Shown here: in pieces, positions 11,590 to 23,169 of the stretch
Numbering within the stretch: the first letter of the stretch is position 1
Layout: every line of letters begins with the position of its first letter
Assembly (NCBI GenBank): GCA_003427395.1
Contig: BFEA01000022.1
Location: forward strand, 3,787,432-3,836,875
Length of the DNA stretch: 49,444 bases
Reading direction: 5' to 3'
DNA from: Chara braunii
Lineage: Eukaryota; Streptophyta; Charophyceae; Charales; Characeae
The notes under the pieces: generated by a model
The model's input: the letters and a program-made list of their open reading frames with translations, nothing else
Database searches by the model: none
What the model was told of the DNA's origin: nothing
Program-made: the position numbers and the translations under genes

Positions 11590-12440
11590 AATAGATGTTA
11601 TTTCTATCATAGTATGGTCTTCCTCTTTTTCAAATAATATCCCTACGCATACACTTTTTACTGGCAAAGAGAAAGCGGACGGAAAAAGAGGACAGAGAGA
11701 GGGCATGAGAGCAAGGCAGAACAACAGTCGCCTCGATCCAAGTCCTTTGCCTGTGCTTTTGCGCATACTTGCTATCTTGATTTTTCTGTTGATTTTGAAG
11801 ACGCCATCCCAATGGTGGTTCGACATAAATTGACGACAGACAATTGGTCTCTGTTTTTTTTCCCTTTTTGTAAAGTTTTTTCTTCTTCTTCAAAAGTGGA
11901 ATTCCTTAAGCCCAACCAATTCAATTACGCATCAAACGTGGATAGGACAACCTTTTATACCTTTTTTTATTGTCATTATAGTAAAACGGGGAACCCCATA
12001 GCAACCACATCCATGCTCAAGCCTCCAACGACAGAACATGCAGGAGCTGCACCTATTGGCAGGTGTAATACCCGCCACAGCAGTTGGGCGATATCGGCCA
12101 CGGGTCGGCCAATAGCATTAGAACCGAGCTTCTTTGATGGGTCAGTCACTGTGCCTCCCCCCCGGTCCCCTCCGCCTACGAGCATCAACAGTCTCTCGTC
12201 GGTACCACTTGGGGGGACCAAGGGCGTATTTTTAGGTGTCGAACGTCGAGATCGGCAACCCAGATAGACCACCCTATTCAAAGTTTATGCGAGGTAAATG
12301 TTGGCCCCAACCTGCTATTGCCGCCTCTGTCCTATTTTTCAAAGTTTTTGGGCAAGGCGCCGCCTTTGTAGAAAATCAAATACATTATTATCCATTTTTA
12401 CCGAGGCTCATGCTTAGTGAAAAAAAAACGCTCTTCAAAA
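11590..12440. repeat. Composite dispersed repeat, copy C
   Basis: The first ~670 bp align with 13340-14090 (TATGGTCTTCC, CATACACTTTTTA, GTCCTTTGCCTGTGC, CCAATTCAATTAC, GGGAGCTGCA-like, GCTTCTTTGATGGGTC). From about 12236 it aligns with copy A instead. The homology to copy B stops at CGGCAA, just before the tRNA-like head present only in copy B. Confidence 0.7.
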
Positions 12441-12447
12441 CTTTACA

Positions 12448-13040
12448 CCGATGGTTTTACATGTACGATTTTAATCAACCAATCACTCGGTCATTTGTTA
12501 TGTGAAATTTGACTAGCGTGCAGCAGTGACATGTTGCAGATGCAGCAACCAATATGGCCTGCACGATTTGAGATTTAAATCAATCAACGATTCGTTGGTT
12601 TCCAATGTAAAGTTCAGCCACAACGAGGGACCCGGTTTCTGAAATCCAGACCAAAGGTGATAATGTTCAACTATTGCCGTTCTTTTTCTTTTATTTTCTC
12701 CCAATTTTATTAAGGAATGTTTTCTACTCCTTTTTAGCTCATTCGCACTGCATTGCATTCTTTCCTATAATATGGCACTGTAGTTTATTGTCCTAAGCCA
12801 CACCGATGGTTTTAAATGTGCAGTTTTACGCAATCAATCACTCGGTCGTTTACTGTGTGGAATTTTACTAGCGTTCAACATACTCAGTGTTCACAACTGA
12901 CATGCTACAGATGCAGTAGGCAATCTCGCCTGCAGAATTTCCGATTTAAATCAATCAAGAAATATTTTCTGCTCCTTTTTTGCTTATTCACACTGCATTG
13001 CATTCTTTTGTATGCTGTGCTGCTGTAGTTTGTTGTTTCG
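12448..13040. repeat. Diverged direct repeat of about 250-350 bp
   Basis: Two successive units share ACCGATGGTTTTA, ATCACTCGGTC, GACATG.T.CAGATGCAG, GATTTAAATCAATCAA and CACTGCATTGCATTCTTT (12448-12800 and 12802-13040). The first unit carries ~100 bp of additional sequence. Confidence 0.65.
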
Positions 13041-14180
13041 CCCCACTGCTCAATTGTTTGTGGACATTGCACACAATAACACACATATCCACGAATGATC
13101 ATATTCTCCATGTTGCCTCTTCTCCACACATTTTTTTCCTCATTTCGTGTCCTCGGTCTTCATGGGGTCGCCTTTTTTTTTTCATGTTTCAATCGGTTTA
13201 TTTCTTCTCTCTTTTTCTATCCTCTTCTTCTCCACTGCACATCTTCTTCCATGTCTATCGTTTTCACTTTTTCGTAAAATGTTTGTCCACATTCATCCTC
13301 TTCTTCAATTCATCGCACCGTTCCTGCCTATTTTTATCATATGGTCTTCCTTTTTTTCAAAAATGATCGGTGCACATACACTTTTTATTGGCAAGGAGAA
13401 AGAGGACAAAAAGAGACAACAAAAAGGGCGCATAACAGGAAAGCAGATAACACCCGTCGAAATCCATGTCCTTTGCATGTGCTTTTACGCATACTTGATA
13501 TCTTGATTTCTCTGTTCATTTTGAAACGCTATGCCCATGGTAGTTCGTAACAAATCGACAACAGAAAATTGCTCTATGTTTTTTTTTTTTTTTTTTGCTA
13601 CACTACCGAAGCGGCCCTGGACCACTTGCCCATCTTAGCCAATAACAACCAAAAATTTGAAAACGACAAAATATTTTCTGCTCTTGTTTTCTATTTTAAA
13701 TTTGGCAAAGGATTTGTTTTTATTCAAAGCTAATTCCTTGACGCCGGCCAATTCAATTACCTGCCAAATTTGAACATGACAACCTTTCAAAACTCTTTTT
13801 ATTACCATTATACTAGTATTATGGGGAACCTTGTAGCAGCCGCATCCGTGCTCGAGCCTCTAACGATCCAATATGTGGGAGCTGCATGCACCAACAGGTA
13901 TAATACCCACTACAACAACTGAGCAATACCGATCGCAGATCAGCCGACGGCGTCGGTGTCAAGCTTCTTTGATGGGTCGGTCACTAATCCCCCCCCCCGG
14001 TTCCCCTCCTCATATGAACACCACCAAGCTCTGCTCTATCCCACTCGGACGGACCGAGAGCATATTTCTAGGTGCCGCACGCTGAGCTTGTCGGCAAGGT
14101 GCAAGAGGTCAATGGGGATTGAACCCGATACCTCCTGAATACCACTTGCATGCCTTGCCAACTGAGCTCGACCACCGGAT
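13020..14180 (-). repeat. Composite dispersed repeat, copy B, with tRNA-like head
   Basis: The most complete copy of the family shared with 10571-11240 and 11590-12440. Reading the minus strand, it starts with a tRNA-like promoter at 14110-14179 and runs toward 13020. That is the arrangement of a tRNA-derived SINE, but at over 1 kb it is too long for an ordinary SINE, so it may be a SINE joined to another repeat. Poly-T at 13568-13586. Confidence 0.65.
14110..14179 (-). ncRNA. tRNA-like Pol III promoter (SINE head or tRNA pseudogene)
   Basis: On the minus strand box A reads GAGCTCAGTTGG and box B GGTTCAATCCC, about 32 nt apart, as in tRNA genes. The 5' TCCGGTG has no matching 3' acceptor strand and the anticodon arm is degenerate, so I do not call a functional tRNA. 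It borders repeat copy B. Confidence 0.7.
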
Positions 14181-14989
14181 GTTTGATACAACATTTTTGC
14201 ATACTTCTGTATCAAAAGTTATCCTCTTTTTAGGGGGCCCTTCACGTGGTTTTTCCTCAACTTGTATTCAATGTTTTTTCCCCTTTTGACTTCGTATGCC
14301 TGAAATGCTTATATGGTCAGACCACCAACAAAAAACAAAGTGTCCTAACTCGCCTACCTAGCTATCTGTTTTTCTTATTTATTTTCAAGATAATAATAAC
14401 GTCTGCTATTATTTGTCTAAAGACGAGAGAATGCAATTCATACAGAATTCATTGAGCCATGATGACTCCTCCTGTCTACTTCATCTACCACATACTCTTC
14501 AGTAATAATGAGATATCTTTATTTGATTTTTGTATTATTCAAATATCTCTTGTTCCTGCAAACACGGAGTCCCTATTATACACTCTTTGAGTCGAGTCTC
14601 TGACCCTTGAAATACACTTTGTCCCAAAAACCAACTATAAATTACCAGAAGCATAAATATTGAGGCCTATACTAAAAATGAAATAACATGAACATTTCAT
14701 GAAGTAAGGCGACTATGCTTTATATCTGCAAACAATGAAGATGCTAAATTCGCACCTTAATCTCATGCAATTATGTATTGTTTTGATTGGATTGATGACG
14801 ATCGGTTCTTGTGTTTATTCTATTTTCTTTGTCTTTTCTATTATTATGTATGCCCCTCATCTGATATGCATTAATATAGATGCCTTATCCATATAAACCT
14901 TGGTATGTTAATGGTAGTTTAAAAAGATATGCAGAAAGGGAAACTCGCTTACACAAACGTCGAAAAAAATAAGAATAAAATGAGAAAAC
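14181..14989. other. AT-rich stretch upstream of the Helitron remnant
   Basis: Composition changes sharply to AT-rich here and stays so to ~19630, so this is probably the 5' part of the Helitron or its flank. No coding motif or defined terminus was recognised. Confidence 0.5.
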
Positions 14990-15664
14990 ATGATTGAGGC
15001 AGAGCACATGAAACGGCGTCAAGCCGATGCCCTTTACCGCAAAAAAGTTCGACAATTGAGACAATCCCGCTTACAATCTCCTCCGTCTTCACTGCCCCGT
15101 GCGTATCCACTCAGGCGTCGATTGCGTTTAAAAAAAATCACTCGTATGAAACAACACATAGATGAACATGTTGTTTCCGTAAAACACACTCGTCTTAAGA
15201 CACTTGCTCGGAAAATTCACAAGGCGGATGACGTTATGCTAGCCGGGTTTCGGTCTTATTCCGGAAAGATGAAACAAATGATTCTCAACCAGTTAATATA
15301 AATGTTGAGCTCTCAAAGCCTTGTCGATGCAGTGTGCAGCGTATGTGATGCGTTACATACACAAAATAATATGTTAATATATTCAATATTTGATACTGAA
15401 GCATTGACGTGCATACATCTCTGCCTTCATTGTCATGAACTGCATTTACGTGAGCTTCTACTATCTTATTATGACTACTCTTGCATACATTTTGCGTTTA
15501 GCGACCTTATGCTTTCTCGCGCTGGTATAAACCATTCAGATTATTCTTCAATAACTTTCAATGTCTGTCATTTCTGTTCAAAATCACTCTTTGCTGCACA
15601 AAAACCACCACGGCTACTGAAACTTGCTATCGCCAACCATTTCTTCATTGGAGCACTGCCATAA
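14990..15664 (+). pseudogene. Helitron RepHel N-terminal region (DUF6570-like)
   Basis: One frame with a TAA at 15299-15301 between two parts. The first part is very basic (KRRQADALYRKKVRQLRQ), typical of the start of Helitron proteins. The second has paired cysteines (CSVCD, CLHCHEL, CHFCSKSL) and ANHFFIGALP, the hallmark of the region preceding Rep in Helitrons and probably a zinc-binding domain. After 15664 the reading moves to other frames (15754-15948 and 16207-16413 share one frame), with stops. Confidence 0.75.
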
Positions 15665-16568
15665 AAAATGTCGATGCCAACTTGGCCGAGATTTATAATG
15701 ACTAGCATTGTCACTATTGTGGCTCAAAACAGAATACGGCGAGGTGGATTTCATTGAGCAATCGATCACATCTTTTGCTTTTCGATGCTATATCTGGCCC
15801 CCCTGCTACGCTCCTTCCACGTCAGTTCAACAAAAATGTATTATACCGTATACTTATTGCTGATCCCTTCACAACTGCACAAGTCCAACATGTCAAGAAG
15901 CTCCACTTCGTACGACACAGCGTCGTTTTAGACCTCCTCTCTTTCTAAAGATAATATAATCCTTTTCATTTTGATATAAACAAAAACAAGAATATAACGA
16001 CCGAGATTACTGGTCAAAATGATGAATGCGCTCCATGTGAAATCATTAATCATACTCCGGATATAAATTTTGCGAAAGCAATCGATGAAGAACTAAAATG
16101 ACTCAATTTCACTGTCAACTGTGATGATGAAACTGCGTACATTGAAAAAGGAGTCGTATTTGGACACACAAACACCTGTGTTGATTCTTTAACTGAAAAC
16201 CAGATTTTGCTTAAACCAGCTGGCATAAATGAATCAGATTCAGAATTCATATTCCTCATTCACTTATCCTCAAAATTTTTTAATGTCTTTGACGTTGAAA
16301 TCGACGCCAAAATATTTCCTCACTTTTTTTTGTTGACAGAGGATATCCTTGTGAGCCTGGTCGACGACTCTCTGTGTCAGAATAATTATGTGTTAAAAGT
16401 TATTCTTTATTAACCCACGGTTGTTTCCCAAAAGATCCATATTATGTTCTGGCAACTTTTGATCGCCTTTCCCTCGATCGTGGATACGCGATGGCTAGTA
16501 TCATATGTAAATCACATCCACAATTTCATTCCTGTATTTCTAACATAACAACCGACCAACTAAAATAA

Positions 16569-18302
16569 GGGTTAGAGAATTACCGTCGTCGAAGATGTGG
16601 TCATCCACCACTCCCTATAACAAATGGTGTAAATGAACTATTACGTAATGTCGAATCTAGTTCTGCATATGTATGGGGAAGCAATGTTGAATGTGGAGCA
16701 AGACGACAAGAAGAGTTTGCAACGTGTGATCGATTTGGACAACCTGGTCTCTTTCTAACTATTACTCCAAATACTTACACGTCGTTTACATTTGCATCAC
16801 ATAGAGGCATCATCGACATCAATCAATTTCTCAATGTGTTTAATGAGGTCCCTTAAATTCCCCTCCATCTCCTGCAACAAGCGTCCATGACTAACAACAT
16901 TTCCTCTTCACGACTTTTCGATCAACTTATCCTTATATTTATGAAAACGGTATTGGACTTTGATACCAAAAATAGATGTTTTACACATGACGGTGGAATT
17001 TTCGGACATGTCAATGTCTTTTTTGGAATGATAGAAACCCAAGGTAGAGGTACACTTCATTTACATTCTCTCATTTGACTCAAAAATGTTCCTCCGACAA
17101 CATATGACGTCGATTATTTTCAAACGTCCAAACTCGGTTTTCCGGATCTAGTTTCAAATTATGCTGACAGCGTTGCTTCAACGACGCTTCCATTTAACAA
17201 CTTCTCTTTGCGGTGTGCATCATGTGACCATCACCCACCAATATTTGTTCCCCTTCCAATCCCCAATGCTGCACATCTCTCACCTTTCCTAAAAAAATAA
17301 AATTTAACAAAACTTTGTGAACCTGTTCTCGGTCAATGTGGCCACTGCAAATCACCCTTTAGCTCCCAACATCGCATGCGACGTGCTATTTTACATGCAG
17401 CTCCACAACATGTCACCAAAAATTTGTCTACTCACTTCTATTCTAAATTCGGAGACGATTCCTTCTTGCTTCATTCTTTTGCACAAAATCTCATCGCCAC
17501 ACACCCTGACCCTGCATACCCGGACATGACTACTACAAATTTCTGTTTTATTATACGTTTTTTGTTCTACCTTGTCCAGACACACCATTGGGCACATATG
17601 ACATTGTGTTTCAAATGCTCACACACAACAAAAACTGATAGAATGTGTCGTTATTTATATCCACTCACACAAACTGACCATACGACTTTTAGGCCTACAG
17701 GCATTACGCTCCGTCGATTTTTTGGCCATTAATACATTAACAATCATAATGTTGTTATCTTGTCGGCGTTCCAATACAATCATGATATGCAACCACTTTT
17801 CGGTGGAGCCGATGCTGCCGACCTAATTTATTATTTATGTCGATATACGACCAAAGATCAACATCGAGTTGACTGTGACGTTATATTATGCTTGGCCGCT
17901 TTTGATGCTCGGTAAGTACGCGAGCAAATGACAAACCATAACATGTCTCTTCCAAAAAATGTGAAAGCACGCTGTCGAATATCCTCTCAACTTTTTACGT
18001 TGACTAACAAACAAGAAATTGCATGTCCACTTTGTGCATTATGTATTCTCCGCCAATCCCGTGTATATAAAAGTCATCATTATAAGTTTAGTCCTCTTAA
18101 ACAAATGCTTAAGCAATTGCTGGCTAATGCTGACACTGTATGTAATGTTGAACAAGGATCGGACTTGTTTACAATGGTGCGTCCATTACATGACCACATC
18201 TATCGCCCAATGCAGTTATCATCTATGTGTATTTATGATTCTCTATGTGGTTTTCTTGAACAAACATTCTTCACATTGCATTTAAGGACCGAGCATTTAT
18301 GA
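16569..18302 (+). pseudogene. Helitron Rep (HUH/Y2 endonuclease) domain
   Basis: Rep nicks DNA to start rolling-circle transposition. A single frame shows YRRRRCGHPPLP, the family signature FGQPGLFLTITPN (~16734-16772), the HUH motif as HLH (His codons 17058 and 17064, in GRGTLHLHSLI), a CGHC..HH..C region (HHWAHMTLCFKC) and the two-tyrosine motif Y-LCR-Y-TT-K (Tyr codons 17832 and 17844, Lys 17853). In-frame stops are at 16854 (TAA), 17076 (TGA, where WL follows the HUH motif in the family), 17298, 17730 and 17913 (TAA). There is no frameshift over 1.7 kb although all function is lost. Confidence 0.88.
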
Positions 18303-18511
18303 ATAGCCACCCGCTATCAAAAACAAAATGTTTATGTCTTCATACTATACCATATATTCCGGTTTTTTCCACCTCTTTGCGTATTCCAGATTTCACACAA
18401 TGTCGCACACCAGCTGCACAAAAACTTCACGCACAATTATCACTTTTTATTTTCAAACCTTTTCGAAATCAATCCGATCTTCTCGAAACAGACCATGACT
18501 CGAATGCATAA
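18299..18511 (+). pseudogene. Helitron Rep-helicase linker fragment
   Basis: Continues the Rep reading in another frame after a shift near 18280-18299. HPLSKTKCLCLH and IPDFTQCRTPAAQ lead to LSLFIFKPFR, matching the conserved LxLFKPWR-like segment between Rep and helicase. A frame further on (18532-18891) may continue the protein, but I cannot anchor it to a motif. Confidence 0.6.
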
Positions 18512-18891
18512 TTTCATATTTCTATGATCAAATGTTATTTTTTCCTTGCACAATTTACCTTCAAATGCAAGATTGTTATGTTGCACGAATTCCTGCAAAA
18601 GAAACCTGTGGACACCATGCAACATGTGTTGCTCCTGCTCTGATGCCACCACATGAATCTGGTTCCACTGCGAACTTAGAAGATAAATGTATTATGTTCA
18701 GACATTCAAAGTCAAACAAAAACATGGTATACTTCTCTCTTCCTCTTCACCCAGATTTATCACAAATACAATTCTCAACAAACGCTCCTAATAACCCAAC
18801 CCGTTTTTTGTTCGTGTCGTCTCGTCCTCTAAAAACATTGTTCAATTCAACATTTCGCAACAATTTCATGGGGCCACTGCTCTCAATTTGA

Positions 18892-19199
18892 CAAACATTT
18901 ATCATGAAAACGTCGATGTCATCGCACCAATCCAAAACATTATGCGGACTTAATCTATGTCGGACATTAGAGTTGTACGATCCTCGCTCAGGGCGACAAA
19001 AACTTAACACACATCGTTATATTTTGTTGAACATGGACACTCTCATTGGTCTGTAGTGCCACATCTGACTTGTGTTGATCTGACTGCGAATACACTTCAA
19101 ATATCTAACAAAACATTCCCTCTGTCTTTCATAACAAATCCTAACAAAGATAAAGAATTCCCGACCATCTAAAAAATATCCCAAAATTTTGATCTCAAA
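18892..19199. other. Helitron interior, unreadable part
   Basis: AT-rich sequence between the linker and helicase fragments. It presumably encoded the start of the helicase region but is broken by stops in all frames. No motif seen. Confidence 0.4.
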
Positions 19200-19630
19200 C
19201 GTCGTCAGCACATTGCGTTCGCGCTTGCTGCTGATGCCCTTTTGAAAACATGGTTCAATCAATTGCATAATGATGAATCGAATGATGAATCAACAATTGA
19301 AATGATCCATAAACAACTCGCCAAAGACCAACTTCTCATGTTCCTCACAGGTGAAGGAGGTACATGAAAGTTACAAGTTATCGACATAATTGAAGCCTTC
19401 TGCGTAGCATGGAAACTACTGAACACCCTTACCAAAACAACACTAGCCGGAAAAGCTACGGTTGGAATTGGTGGCATGACATTCCACAATTGGATTGACA
19501 TGCATAACCTTAAAGGAGGAAAAACATTTGATGATATAGCGGCTGCTCTTAAAGACATTATTGGGTTCTCTTCAGAACTCGCGTGACTTGTTGTCGATGA
19601 AATCAGCATGATGAGTAAACATCAACTAAT
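19200..19630 (+). pseudogene. Helitron PIF1-like helicase, N-terminal fragment
   Basis: The frame starting RRQHIAFALAADALLKTW reads into Walker A, GEGGT-stop-K (codons 19350-19370, where the second glycine of GxGGTGK is TGA at 19365). It continues through TTLAGKATVGIGGMTFHNW (family pattern AxTGxAAxxIGGxTxH) and Walker B, LVVDEISMMS (~19587-19616), preceded by another TGA at 19584. The reading stops a few codons later at the microsatellite. Motifs III-VI are absent. Confidence 0.88.
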
Positions 19631-19950
19631 CGGGTGATTGATTGATTGATTGTTTGGTTGGTTGATTGATTGATTGATTGATTGATTGACTGGTTGATTG
19701 ATTGATTGATTGATTCATTGATTGATTGGCTAATTGATCAACACAGAGGACCGACGTTGTTGTTTTTTTTCATTTATGTTTTCGTAATTCAAAGGTCGCC
19801 CGTGCTCAATCAATCAATCGATCAATCGAGCGATTGATTGATCGATTGATTGGTTGGTTGATAGATAAATAAATTGATTGATTGATCGATCAACCACAGA
19901 GAAAGAGAGAGAGAGGGAGTGAGGGAAAGAGGGAAAAAGAGAGTGATCTC
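19631..19950. repeat. GATT microsatellite and GA-rich tract
   Basis: (TGAT)n runs at 19634-19735 and, with inversions of phase (ATCA then TGAT), at 19805-19895. A GA-rich tract follows at 19896-19945. The left edge CGGGTGATTGATTG abuts the Helitron helicase directly. The same edge occurs inverted at 25652-25672. Confidence 0.9.
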
Positions 19951-19959
19951 TCTTCTTTC

Positions 19960-20440
19960 TCCACTGTCGTTGCGCCGTGGAGCGTATCGGCTTCCACCTT
20001 TTGTGCAAAGGTCGGGAGCCCTCCCGGCCATGTCACGCAGGAGCTTAACAACATCAAAACCAAGAGACAACTCGGGGACGACCCAAAACATTCTGCAAAC
20101 CGCCGAGACGGTGATGGTCGCGTCGTCCATTCGCCACTCTAGCCGAGTGCGCCAGCTGTACATCTCACGGTCCCCTACTACAGGATAGGTTCCTGCGGGG
20201 CATAAGCTATCCTTCCTTAAGGGGCTGTCACCACCCTTAGGGGCGTATCCCTACCGAGCTACTGACCCACGCGCGAAAACTTTGAAATGCAATTGCAGAG
20301 GTAGGTCAGCCGATGGCGTTTGCTCGTTCGCTGTAGTATACATACGCTTGGTCAACGCCGAGTGGACCCGAACATCGTCCATTCCTAGGGCGCTGATCTC
20401 CTAGGTACGGAGCAAACGTCGGTCGACTAGGACAGTCTCA
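19960..20440. repeat. Dispersed repeat family D, copy 1
   Basis: Aligns in the same orientation with 26840-27290. Shared phrases include GGACCCTCCCGGCC-like, GCCGAGTGCG, GGGCGTATCCC.ACCGAGCTAC, GCAAT..CAGAGGT, TCGTTCGCTGTAG and GGTCGACTAGGAC. Both copies lie downstream of a GATT/ATCA microsatellite. On the minus strand a box A-like TAGCTCGGTAGG is visible but no clear box B, so Pol III origin is uncertain. Not coding. Confidence 0.7.
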
Positions 20441-21711
20441 ACCAAGCATGAAATTCAATCCATCCTAGTCCATTTAGACATCAGTCAAAACAAAATTACA
20501 ACAACCACGTATAACTACATCTAAAGAAATCGACCGTAGTCGACAGGAACATATCCAATTTGAAATGATAACTAAGAGAATTCAAATCTTCATTTGATAC
20601 AGCCAATAACACAAGATCAAAATAAGATCCGACCACCCCGGGTCAAACCCCACGAAACAATCAAACAACCGCCAATAAGGAGTTGGCTTACTGAGACTAA
20701 CAGTGATGCAACCGACAAGGTAGTCGGTCTGCCTTAATTTTGACTTGATGAGACACACTGCCGAACGTTATCCATTCCACCTACCGTCGACTTAAGATTA
20801 GACACACATATCTGTCTTCATCTGTTTCTGAACTTTTTGGATGACATGCTACTTTGCAAATGAGTCTTGATCAAGGGCATTGCTTGAAGTGTTGCATGTC
20901 GCTCCCATTAGGAAGTGGTCTGAGGTACTCCTCCTCCTCGCCCGAGTACACAACTCGGTTCTCAGAAGTCGGACCGTCTCCACCGAATCGGCGAAGTACC
21001 TCCCCGTAGAACGGTCCACTCTGGGTCGATAACAGGACCGGCTCCTAAAGCAACGAACCCCCGCCCCAAATGCTTCCTGAAGAGAGAATGCGTTCACCGC
21101 AAATACTTTTCAATTATTTTCACATTTTCTAAGTTCAGGGTGACTTAGACGAAAAGAATCAGAAGAGATAAAATATAAGAATCACTTGGACAGGTATAGG
21201 CAGATAAAGTTGTTCGGGATTGAAAGGGTCTTTCCTTGGGAGACGACTGGGTCCGTTTATTTTTATTCTTCATTATATTCATAAGTTTTCCTTCACGACA
21301 CCATTGAAATTATTCACTTCAAAATTCAAGTACTTTTGTCATGTAGGTAGGTGAAAGATAGAAAGAGGATAATAATTTTCTTCCTCTCAAATAAGCATAA
21401 TCAATCTTCTTTGCAAGCATCCTTCTAGCTATCTGCACAACATGCATAGAAAACAAGTTCAAAAGAAAACAGTTCAATCCCAGACTCACGCCAGACCTTC
21501 TCATTCACATGACTCGCACAACTTTCTCTATCTTTTCTTTCGAACGTTATAAACAACAGGGTCAAGCAAAGTGTGGGTTCACACAAGTGTGAAGGAAAAT
21601 CTGAGTCATTCAACCGACTGACCTTGAGCGAAGTCTGGTGCGGCTCACTCAAGAAAGCCGGGTAATATTCAAATCAGAAGAAAATAATCACCGTTGAATA
21701 TGAAAATATGC
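20441..21711. other. Stretch without a recognised gene
   Basis: No domain, RNA gene or clear repeat recognised. The open frames present are short and unconvincing. Confidence 0.5.
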
Positions 21712-21737
21712 GGCCCACAACTTCACAAGTTGTGGCC
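21712..21737. repeat. Short palindrome
   Basis: GGCCCACAACTT..AAGTTGTGGCC, arms of 11-12 nt with a single bulged C and a 3-nt loop. It is the first of many short hairpins over the next 3 kb. Confidence 0.7.
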
Positions 21738-22079
21738 TTTCTCCTAAATCACGGTCCATGTCCTCCACCAAGTGCCCACAAAACACTAAGCGGGCACCCA
21801 CACGGACCGAAGCGAGATAGCCCTCAAGGAGGGTGTTCTCACTTACGAAACCCACGTGGTCCAACTACAATCCCAACGGTACCTTGTCCACCACAGATAG
21901 TTCCAACCAACCGCAAATTCACGCCACCTTCAATCATCATGTCCGCTCACAATAGCTACTCTGACATGTTGGTCCTGATCACAATAACCAGCCCCACCAA
22001 GTCCCAAAATGGTCCTAAGTGGTCCCAACGCAGTCCCATATCATCGCCCGCATCACCAGATGGTTCAGAACTGAAAACC

Positions 22080-22870
22080 ACTTGCACTGCGCGCCGCAAA
22101 AAAAATAAAGGTGGCCCCCGGTGAAAACCACAAGCGCCGCAAGCCCCAAAAAAATAAAGATGTCCTTCCGGCCCAAACCGCAAGTGCTGCAACTCCAATG
22201 GCCACTGCCGCGAGCACTCACTCCGTGCTCTCTTCATGTCGCTGGTTCACTCACCACTGCTGCACGACCCCAATCATGCACCAACGCCGGCCCAACCTCT
22301 AGGCCATACTGGGATCCACCATAGCCGCCGTGCACCACAAAAATAACGGCGGACCACTGCTTGCTGCACCGCCAAAACCGGTACCACGGGTGCCCCGCAA
22401 CACCACTGCCAGATCACATACAAAAAAACTGCCTCGGAGTCCACTGTGACGAAAAAGACCCGCAGCATTTTCCTTCACAATAGTGTTGCCGACGTGCCGC
22501 CAGCATAACCCCAAAAAAATAACGTTGATGTCACTGTCGTGAAAAAATCGGCAGCGCTTCCGCACCACTGTCGTTAAAACCCGTGCTGCCGCCGCAAAAT
22601 CCAGCAGCGCTTCCGCACCACTGCCAAAAAAAAATTACAGTTGCCGCTGAAAAATTCGGCAGCGCTCCCGCATCACTGCCAAAAAATCAAAGTTGCCGCC
22701 GAAAAAATTCGGCAGCGCTCCCGCAGCACTGCCAAAAATACATTGTTGCCGCCGTGCAAAACGGGCAGTCTCCCCTACACCGCTTGCCGAAGACCTGCCG
22801 CCGCCCTGCAAAATGGGCAGAGTCTCCCCTGCACCGCTTGCCGAAGACATGTCGCCGCTGCGCTGTGCAG
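22080..22870. repeat. GCCGC-rich minisatellite
   Basis: Degenerate units of ~50 bp. The clearest have CGGCAGCGCTTCCGCACCAC or close variants near 22545, 22597, 22649 and 22707. Two units with CACCGCTTGCCGAAGAC follow near 22780 and 22830. Earlier units alternate CCGC with CCAAAAAAATAA. Open frames through it (22641-23349) come from the repeat period, not from a gene. Confidence 0.75.
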
Positions 22871-23169
22871 GCAACACCTTCCCTGCACTTCACCAAATGA
22901 AGTTGTGGCTATGGCAGCCTCCACTCCCACGCTCACAACAGTCCTCCACTCTACTCCACCTCTCACTCACTGCCTCTCAGCACTTCAGCAGCATAATGCT
23001 GCTCTCCACTCCACATTCAGTCAGAATGTGGGCAACACCTGAACTGAGTGAGGATGTTGCTGGCCAGCCCTGCTTTTATAGCTTGGTTGGAGTGGTGGTC
23101 AGCCACTTTAGGCTCAACCAAAAAACGGGGTTGAACCTGACCCTCGATCTGCACTTCGATCAACGGCTG
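22871..23169. other. Stretch without a recognised gene
   Basis: No feature recognised apart from Ser/Leu-rich frames that continue from the minisatellite. Confidence 0.4.

Larger units (their letters stand above)
14990..19630 (+). mobile_element. Helitron (rolling-circle transposon) remnant
   Basis: A decayed RepHel gene reads along the plus strand: basic N-terminus, DUF6570-like cysteine region (15302-15664), Helitron_like_N/Rep (16569-18302), linker (18299-18511) and a PIF1-like helicase start (19200-19630). At least three frame changes and many stops disable it. It ends just after Walker B against a GATT microsatellite, so most of the helicase and the 3' terminus are missing. Low GC compared with its neighbours supports a separate origin. 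Confidence 0.85.

Noticed and set aside
14110-14179. Functional tRNA gene
   Set aside because: Boxes A and B are good, but the acceptor stem does not close and the anticodon arm is degenerate.
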